Assembly (NCBI RefSeq): GCF_001439735.1
Contig: NZ_JYLN01000004.1
Span: 558,001-622,000 of the forward strand
From: Pseudomonas paralactis
GTDB lineage: Bacteria > Pseudomonadota > Gammaproteobacteria > Pseudomonadales > Pseudomonadaceae
Reading direction: 5' to 3'
Length of the DNA: 64,000 bases
Shown in pieces: positions 58,881 to 64,000 of the stretch. Both the position numbers and the translations under genes were made by a program. Under the pieces are notes generated by a model. The model saw only the letters and a program-made list of their open reading frames with translations, was not told the origin of the DNA and did not search any database. Each line of letters begins with the position of its first letter. Within the stretch, counting starts at the first letter, position 1.

Positions 58881-60070
58881 CGACCGGGCCCCAGCAGGCG
58901 CTCGAACCAACGCGTCGAGGGTTTGGCAATGCCCTCGGAGCGTTTTGCCAGGCGCTCGCCCAACTGGCGCAAGGCTTGGGTCAAGGCTTCGCGTGGCGCC
59001 AGGGTGAACAGGCTTTGCCCCTGGTTCTTGGCATTCAGGCGCACTTCGGGGCTCAGGGGCAACACGGCGATGCACTCAAGGCCAAAGCTTTTTTCCAGGG
59101 CTTCGGTACCGGGGGCGCAGCCTTTGATATAGCGGTCGATAAGCAGCTTGGCGTGGTCAAGTTTCATGCCTTTTTCGCGCCACAGGTTCAGCACCGCGAG
59201 GTTACGGCGGCAGTCGAGCACGCCCTGGTCGGTGCACCACAACAGCTTGTCGCAGTGGCTGACAAAGGTGCGCAACGCTTCGCTGTCGGCCTGGCCGGTG
59301 AGGTTCACCACAATGTGTTGGAAGTGCTGGCGCAGGGCGCTGAGCAGCATGTACAGCTCGGCGGCGCTGGTCACTTCCAGGGGTTCGTCGCTGTTGGCAT
59401 AGGCCAGGATCCGCAAGCCATCGTCGGTGCTGGTGAACGCGCTGTTGATCAGCGTAGTGTCGAGGCGGCGCAGGTGGCGCAGGGCGTCGCCGAAATTGAA
59501 CGTACTCTCCAGCCCCAGCAGCGCCAGGCTGTCACCCTTGGGCAGGCCGAGGTCGAGCAGCAGGGTTTGTTGACCGCTCTGTTGCACCACCATCGCCAGG
59601 TGGCTGGCGAGCAGGGCGCCATCGGTGTTGCCTTGGGCACCATAGAGCACGGTCAGGCCACCAAGGTGGGCATTGGGCGCGGTGGGCGGCAGGCGTTTGC
59701 TCAGGCGCCGCACCAGCCCGGCCACTTCGCTGGAGCGTGAACCGTAGGCGACAAAATCCCTGGCGCCGGCGCGCATGGCGTTGAGTACCAACTGGTTGTC
59801 CATGCCATCGCCGAGGGCGACCACGGCCAGCATTGGCTTGGCTTCCAGTGCGCCTTCGATCAAGGCGCTCTGGGCCACCAGGTGCTCGCGGTCCAGGCCC
59901 ACGAACACCAGGTTGGCGAAGGTCACGTCCACCAGCGCCAGCAGTTCGTCAAGGCTGCCGCCGCCCACGCTGATGACTTGACCCAGGGGCGCCAGCGCAC
60001 CCTGGAGCCATTCCAGATCGGTGCTGTTGCGGGTGATTGCCAGGAAGGTCTGGCTCAGGCTATCGCTCAT
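58877..60070 (-). CDS. tadZ: Tad localisation protein TadZ (CpaE-like)
   Basis: 397 residues. N-terminal receiver-like domain (about 1-130) without a clear phospho-Asp, then a MinD/ParA-like ATPase fold (135-390). The deviant Walker A is degenerate: VLYGAQGNTDGALLASHLAM lacks the signature and P-loop lysines, so ATP hydrolysis is doubtful. TadZ marks the cell position for Tad assembly in other bacteria. Overlaps rcpA and tadA by 4 bases each. Confidence 0.9.
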   Translation of the reverse strand: MSDSLSQTFLAITRNSTDLEWLQGALAPLGQVISVGGGSLDELLALVDVTFANLVFVGLDREHLVAQSALIEGALEAKPMLAVVALGDGMDNQLVLNAMRAGARDFVAYGSRSSEVAGLVRRLSKRLPPTAPNAHLGGLTVLYGAQGNTDGALLASHLAMVVQQSGQQTLLLDLGLPKGDSLALLGLESTFNFGDALRHLRRLDTTLINSAFTSTDDGLRILAYANSDEPLEVTSAAELYMLLSALRQHFQHIVVNLTGQADSEALRTFVSHCDKLLWCTDQGVLDCRRNLAVLNLWREKGMKLDHAKLLIDRYIKGCAPGTEALEKSFGLECIAVLPLSPEVRLNAKNQGQSLFTLAPREALTQALRQLGERLAKRSEGIAKPSTRWFERLLGPGR

Positions 60071-61272
60071 TGGGAAAGTCCACTGCGACGGTCGAAATTG
60101 CCGTTTTCCAGGAAGAACAGGCGGAACCAGTTCGGGTCATAGTTGCGCAGTTTTTCGCCGGGCAAGGAGGGCAGTTGCGCATTGGCCGCCAAGGGGCGAA
60201 CCAGGTGCGGGGTGACGATCATCAGCAGCTCTTTTTCTTCGCTCTGGATATTGGAGTCGCGGAAAAACGCGCCAAGAATCGGGATATCGCCCAGGCCCGG
60301 AAGCTTGGCGATGGTGGAGCGGTTGGTACTGCTGATCAGGCCGCTGATCACGAAGCTTTCGCCGTCGGCCAACGACACGCTGGTGTCGGTACGTCGCACG
60401 GTCAGGGCCGGCACCTGAATGCCTTCGATGCGGATCGCATTGTTGTAATCCAGCTCGCTCACTTCAGGCGCGACTTTCAGGGCGATGCGGTTGTGGTCGA
60501 TGACCGTGGGCGTGAGGGTCAGGCGAATGCCGAACTCCTTGTACTCGATGGTGATGGTATCGCTGCCGGCGCTGGGCACCGGGATCGGCACTTCGCCACC
60601 GGCCAGGAAGGTCGCGCTCTGGCCGCTCATGGCCACCAGGCTCGGGCGCGCCAGGGTGTAGGCAAAGCCGCTGCTTTCCAGCGCGTTGATCAATGCCTTG
60701 ACCCGCCCACCGCCAAAACCGATGTTGAAGCTGTCAGCGCTCACCGGCAATTTGAACACGCTCTCGGCTGGAGACAGCAGGTCAGGGCTGCCGAGAAAGA
60801 AGTTTTTGCCCATGCCGAGGATCTTGGTGCTGGCTTCCTTGAGCTTGGTGCGGCTGACTTCGACGAAGCGAATGTCGGTCTGCACCTGGCTGGGCAGGGT
60901 CGGGTCTTCGGAGGGCGACAGGGATTGGCTGGTCAGCGCCGAAGTGGCCTTGCCCTTGACGAACACCATGCTCTGGCGCGGTGTGGTCGAACAGCTCGTC
61001 CACACCATCAGGCTGGTGGCGCCCGTGCCGACGCCGGTCAGCAGAAAATTGCGCTCGCCATTGACGCGCACGTCGGCGATTTTCGGGTCACCAATGGCCA
61101 GGCGCGTGATCGCCACCGGAGAGTGCAGTTCGGTTTGCAAACCCTCGCCCACTTCAACCACAGCGGGCAGTTGGCCCAGGGCGTTGCAGTTACCCGGTGC
61201 TGCCATCGCCATGCCCACGGGCAAGCACGGCAGCATCAAGGCCAAGGCCAATTGAGCGTAGCGTTGGCTCAT
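60067..61272 (-). CDS. rcpA: Tad secretin RcpA (CpaC-like)
   Basis: 401 residues. Signal peptide (LALALMLPCLPVGMAMA), N-terminal pilus-specific domain (about 30-100), then the secretin domain with ATFLAGGEVPIPVP, VSLADGESFVISGLISS and LPGLGDIPILGAFFRD, and the closing LLMIVTPHLVRPL. It forms the outer-membrane pore for Flp pili. The start overlaps nothing; the stop overlaps the tadZ start. Confidence 0.94.
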   Translation of the reverse strand: MSQRYAQLALALMLPCLPVGMAMAAPGNCNALGQLPAVVEVGEGLQTELHSPVAITRLAIGDPKIADVRVNGERNFLLTGVGTGATSLMVWTSCSTTPRQSMVFVKGKATSALTSQSLSPSEDPTLPSQVQTDIRFVEVSRTKLKEASTKILGMGKNFFLGSPDLLSPAESVFKLPVSADSFNIGFGGGRVKALINALESSGFAYTLARPSLVAMSGQSATFLAGGEVPIPVPSAGSDTITIEYKEFGIRLTLTPTVIDHNRIALKVAPEVSELDYNNAIRIEGIQVPALTVRRTDTSVSLADGESFVISGLISSTNRSTIAKLPGLGDIPILGAFFRDSNIQSEEKELLMIVTPHLVRPLAANAQLPSLPGEKLRNYDPNWFRLFFLENGNFDRRSGLSQ

Positions 61273-61291
61273 TCAAGGCATCCTTGTTCAA

Positions 61292-62236
61292 TCAGGGGGT
61301 TTGGGGTGCTGATGCTGCGCCGCGAATCACTTCGATGCCGCGACGCTGGCCGGTGTCGGCAACCGTGGGGGCGATTTTCTTCGGCGGTCCGCTGAGGGCT
61401 AATTGGGTGAATTGGTAGAGGTCGCGGTTGGCGCTTTGTACCTTGTCCGGGGTGTCGCTTTCGCCGGCCCAGTAGCGGCTGAGCAGTTGCTCGTCGGCGC
61501 TGCGTACGGCCAGGCGCAAGGTGCCTGCCTGGGAGGCGAGCATCAGCCGGCTCAGCAACGCTTCGGGCACTGCCAACACAACACTGCGCGCGGCGGTACG
61601 GCGCTGCGCCGCCTGGGCGCGCTCTTCGGCGGTGGCCGGTGGCGGCACTGCGGGTTGACCGTCGTTGGCCAGGCCCAGTTGATCGCCGACGCTGAGCAGG
61701 CGAATTGCCGGGATGACCACCTGTGCCGACTGCTCGGCATTGGCGTTGTCCTGGCGCAGGAACAGCAATACGTCCACGTAATCGCCGGGGCTCAACTGGC
61801 CGCCGGCACCGATGACTTCATCCACAGCCACGGCCAGAGCGCGTTCATGGGCGCGGATCATACGGGCCAGGGGGCCACCGGCGGTGAAGCTCTCTTCGTT
61901 CAGCCAGGTGCCGGCACTCAGGGCGCGCAAAGGCGTGCGGCCGATGGCCTGGTCGAGGCTGGTCAGACTGCCGGCCGGTACGGTACGCAGTTTTTCCACG
62001 GCGACATCAGCGGCGGTGAGCGCAACGAAAGGCGGCACCGCATTTACCAGCACCACCACCGGCTGGCGGGTCTGGTCTTCGACGGCGGCGACGGTTTTTT
62101 CAACAGAAATGACAGGGTTCTGCGATGGAGCCGCTACCGGTACGGGAGGGCGGCTAAGCACCAGGCCCCAATACCCTGCAATCAAGGCTCCAACAAGCAG
62201 CAAACCCGCCAGGACCATGCTGATGCGACTGTTCAT
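61292..62236 (-). CDS. rcpC: Tad protein RcpC (CpaB-like)
   Basis: 314 residues. N-terminal membrane anchor (MVLAGLLLVGALIAGYWGLV), then SAF domain (VPPFVALTAADVAVEKLRTV and AGGQLSPGDYVDVLLFLRQD) and the RcpC/CpaB domain to about 260. Periplasmic, may link the secretin to peptidoglycan. First gene of the minus-strand rcpC-rcpA-tadZABCD operon, divergent from flp. Confidence 0.92.
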   Translation of the reverse strand: MNSRISMVLAGLLLVGALIAGYWGLVLSRPPVPVAAPSQNPVISVEKTVAAVEDQTRQPVVVLVNAVPPFVALTAADVAVEKLRTVPAGSLTSLDQAIGRTPLRALSAGTWLNEESFTAGGPLARMIRAHERALAVAVDEVIGAGGQLSPGDYVDVLLFLRQDNANAEQSAQVVIPAIRLLSVGDQLGLANDGQPAVPPPATAEERAQAAQRRTAARSVVLAVPEALLSRLMLASQAGTLRLAVRSADEQLLSRYWAGESDTPDKVQSANRDLYQFTQLALSGPPKKIAPTVADTGQRRGIEVIRGAASAPQTP

Positions 62237-62403
62237 GACGGCTCTCCCTATCCTGTTGCACGGCTTTTATCCCGTCACTTCAAACGAGTTAAATTCGCAA
62301 CTTGGCTGTGATGAACAACTAACGATTTGGCTATTTGAAGGTAGCTCAGCTAGGACGAAATGCCATTACCGAACGCAAAATTTATCTGAAGTTCAAGCGC
62401 ACC

Positions 62404-62417
62404 CCTGTAAATACAGG
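62404..62417. promoter_or_regulatory. inverted repeat in the flp-rcpC control region
   Basis: CCTGTA-AA-TACAGG, 6-bp arms in the middle of the 334-bp AT-rich divergent region 62237-62570. That region must hold the promoters for flp and for the rcpC operon, and probably PprB sites. Downstream, TTGACA at 62489-62494 could be a -35 element for flp, but I see no matching -10. Confidence 0.35.
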
Positions 62418-62570
62418 TTTTACGGCGTGTCTAAGGCGACTAATACTTTGTGATTAATGCGTTCTTACAGTTGTGAGTGTTAAAAATGTTGACAATGCTC
62501 TAGTGGCACACGGCAATCATTGTGCGGGCCAGCTGTAGCGGCGCTTTTTGGCGCATGAAGGAGAAGGCGT

Positions 62571-62768
62571 ATGATCCTTGACCTGTTCTTGAAGTTTTAC
62601 ATTCATGCCCAGTTATTTCTGCGTCGCAGAGACGGGGCATCGGCCATTGAGTATGTGATTATTGTGGCGCTAGTTGCGTTGGCTATCATCACGTTCGGCA
62701 CTGAGATTGGAGATAAGATAAAAGGTGTGTTCCAACAAGTGTCTGATGGGCTGCCGGCTGCGGCATAA
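62571..62768 (+). CDS. flp: Flp-type type IVb prepilin
   Basis: 65 residues. Lead peptide ending RRRDG, cleavage before ASAIEYVIIVALVALAIITF with the Glu5 and Tyr6 of Flp pilins (AIEY), and a short helical tail. AAGGAG seven bases before the ATG. It is the major pilin of the Tad system, processed by FppA. The lead of about 22 residues is longer than in many Flp proteins. Confidence 0.95.
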   Translation: MILDLFLKFYIHAQLFLRRRDGASAIEYVIIVALVALAIITFGTEIGDKIKGVFQQVSDGLPAAA

Positions 62769-62821
62769 CGATAATTGCTGCAGGTTGTTGTTCTGGTGCT
62801 TCTTTTAATCAGGTACTGCCC

Positions 62822-63223
62822 ATGAGCCACCCCTCGTCATCCCGCCAGAAAATCCTGTTGGTGGACGACGAGGAGGATGCGCTGATCGAGTTGGCCGAAT
62901 CCCTCGAAAACGAGGGATTCGTCTGCTATACCGCCACGTCCGTCACTTTCGCGCTGCAAGAATTGACACTTAATCCCGATATCGCCCTGGTGATCACCGA
63001 CCTGCGTATGCCCGAGGAAAGCGGCATTTCCTTGATCAAGCGCCTGCGCGAACACACCTCACGCTCGCATTTGCCTGTGATCGTGATGTCCGGTCATGCC
63101 GAGATGGATGATGTCAGCGATATGCTGCGCTTGCAGGTGCTGGATCTGTTTCGCAAGCCGATCTATCTGGTGCGTTTGATTGATACGCTGGATAGTTTGT
63201 TTCCCCGCTCGAAGCCCTCTTGA
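62822..63223 (+). CDS. receiver-only response regulator
   Basis: 133 residues, a single receiver: KILLVDDEEDALIELAESLE acidic pair, phospho-Asp in LVITDLRMPEESGISLIKRL near residue 59, VIVMSGHAEMDDV Thr/Ser position and FRKPIYLVRLIDTL Lys. No output domain, so it acts by protein contact or phosphotransfer. It follows flp by 53 bases on the same strand, and its partner is not evident. Confidence 0.88.
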   Translation: MSHPSSSRQKILLVDDEEDALIELAESLENEGFVCYTATSVTFALQELTLNPDIALVITDLRMPEESGISLIKRLREHTSRSHLPVIVMSGHAEMDDVSDMLRLQVLDLFRKPIYLVRLIDTLDSLFPRSKPS

Positions 63224-63282
63224 TCGTTGGATCCAATGCGAGTGTTGCCTGACAGCTGACAGGTATTGAGCTGATTAGGTTT

Positions 63283-63383
63283 TGTAGGAGCGAGCTTGCT
63301 CGCGAAAAACTCATAGGCGCCGCGTTCATTCATGAAGCCCGCGTTATCGTTGAGGTTTTTCGCGAGCAAGCTCGCTCCTACAG
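63283..63383 (+). repeat. REPIN, GTAGGAGCGAGCTTGCTCGC type, orientation A
   Basis: Inverted REP halves with the inner part AGGCGCCGCG ... CGCGTTATCGTTGAGG, the reverse complement form of the copies at 42188 and 47479. Lies in the 518-bp gap 63224-63741, which otherwise is filled by the long repeat. Confidence 0.87.
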
Positions 63384-63459
63384 AGGGCGATGTACGCTTA
63401 ACTGACTGACATTAGGGCCTGCCCCCGATGAGCTCTACACAACTTAGTAGCAGCCAGCA

Positions 63460-63703
63460 GTAACCACGATGCGAAGCGAGCCGCTCTTGATCTTGATCTG
63501 CTTTTGATCTTAAGCGCCCCGTCAAACCACGCTGGCCGGAATCCATGGCGGATTACGGGCACACCGAGCCTAAGCGAGGTGCCGAGTGGTGGGGCAAGAG
63601 CGTTTTGCTTACTTTTGCCTGGGCCGGCATTCCGGCTTTTCAAAAGTGAGCCGCCGTAAGGGCGGAACCCATAGCAGCCGTTACCGCAGCAATGGATATG
63701 TAC
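63460..63703 (-). repeat. long repeat, copy 2 (inverted partner of 49749)
   Basis: Reverse complement of the 49749-50086 repeat without its 82-bp insert: GTAACCACGATGCGAAG, CGTCAAACCACGCTGGCCGG, CGGATTACGGGCACACCGAG and GGATATGTAC at the end. It has its own small insert GCCGGCATTCCGGC (near 63619-63637) that copy 1 lacks. No gene seen in it. Confidence 0.85.
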
Positions 63704-63741
63704 CCGGTCTGATCCAACAAATGGTCAACGCATCAACCTCT

Positions 63742-64000
63742 TCAGAGCTGATAACTGAAACTCAGCGTATACCGCGGCCGTCGATTAAAGCTGTCCAGCG
63801 CCACATCCGACATCGGCTTGGCCGCTTCCAGAGCGATGTTGTAGTACTTGTTATCGCCAAAGCGTAACCCCACCGCCGCCGAGGACATGTCGTTGGATTT
63901 GACCGGCAGGTCGTTGAACCAGGTCTTGGCGCGGTCGAGCACTACGTAAGGTTGCAAGACCTTCACCCAGTTGCCCGCGCGGTTGAAGCTGTAGTTGACC
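63742..64000 (-). CDS. C-terminus of a probable TpsB/ShlB-type transporter (cut by window end)
   Basis: 85 C-terminal residues on the minus strand; the start lies beyond 64000. Beta-barrel pattern with GNWVKVLQPYVVLDRAKTWF, AAVGLRFGDNKYYNIALEAA and the closing RPRYTLSFSYQL. The LQPYVVLDRAK, 'LEAAKPM' and 'RPR...SFSY' pattern is that of ShlB/FhaC two-partner-secretion pores, which export large adhesins or haemolysins. Ending in Leu rather than Phe is slightly unusual. The exoprotein gene is not in view. Confidence 0.6.
   Translation of the reverse strand, partial: VNYSFNRAGNWVKVLQPYVVLDRAKTWFNDLPVKSNDMSSAAVGLRFGDNKYYNIALEAAKPMSDVALDSFNRRPRYTLSFSYQL

Noticed and set aside
62500..62525. Sigma-54 promoter upstream of flp (TGGCAC ... 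TTGTGC)
   Set aside because: The GG and GC pairs are not ten bases apart, so the -24/-12 spacing is wrong.

Overview
The window looks like a stretch of core chromosome from a fluorescent Pseudomonas (P. fluorescens group). Reasons: high GC, many short REP/REPIN palindromes of the types known from P. fluorescens genomes, and gene order matching from memory the P. aeruginosa block retS-purD-purH-fis-dusB-prmA-accC-accB-aroQ-MCP-gcbA-DUF2333-Nudix-yciH-speA, followed further on by the pprA/pprB-tad-flp locus. I saw no rRNA or tRNA gene, CRISPR array, prophage or intact insertion sequence.

Layout. 1-813: 3' part of an unrecognised gene. 861-5869 (minus): copper cluster of two DUF2946 proteins, a PCu(A)C chaperone, the TonB-dependent receptor OprC and a PepSY membrane protein. 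5966-6346: solitary antitoxin behind a toxin remnant. 6580-12873: cobalamin corrin-ring genes, cobK-cobL diverging from cobG-cobH-cobI-cobJ, the last fused to a CbiG-like domain. 13112-14484: an orphan protein and MarC. 14646-24339 (minus): retS, purD, purH, fis, dusB, a DUF3426 protein and prmA. 24635-26958 (minus): accC, accB, aroQ. 27254-30939 (minus): a chemoreceptor and the diguanylate cyclase GcbA. 31238-35578 (plus): DUF2333, Nudix, YciH/SUI1 and speA. 35628-36971: MATE transporter. 37271-45022: periplasmic alpha-2-macroglobulin YfhM and its usual partner PbpC, with a small membrane protein on the opposite strand between them. 45191-47470: MazG-like hydrolase, CmoM methyltransferase and two DUF4136 lipoproteins. 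47687-62768: Tad (Flp pilus) locus with its PprA/PprB two-component system. 62822-63223: a receiver-only regulator. 63742-64000: C-terminus of a probable two-partner-secretion TpsB transporter, cut by the window end.

Functional links. The copper genes form a likely uptake and periplasmic handling unit. The cob genes cover steps from precorrin-2 to precorrin-8X/hydrogenobyrinate. RetS, GcbA and PprAB are all regulators of the attached versus motile lifestyle in Pseudomonas, so the window is rich in biofilm control. The Tad locus encodes prepilin, prepilin peptidase, ATPase, platform proteins, secretin, pilotin-like TPR lipoprotein and pseudopilins.

The most unusual structure is non-coding. 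An imperfect repeat of roughly 245-340 bp occurs in inverted copies at 49749-50086 and 63460-63703, bracketing the Tad locus but leaving tadG just outside. One copy carries a nested 82-bp palindrome with cloverleaf potential, the other a small separate hairpin. In addition, six copies of one ~100-bp REPIN with a conserved inner sequence are present, three in each orientation. No clearly new multi-gene system was found; the best candidates for new biology are this repeat pair, the orphan protein at 13112 and the small conserved-looking membrane protein at 42308.
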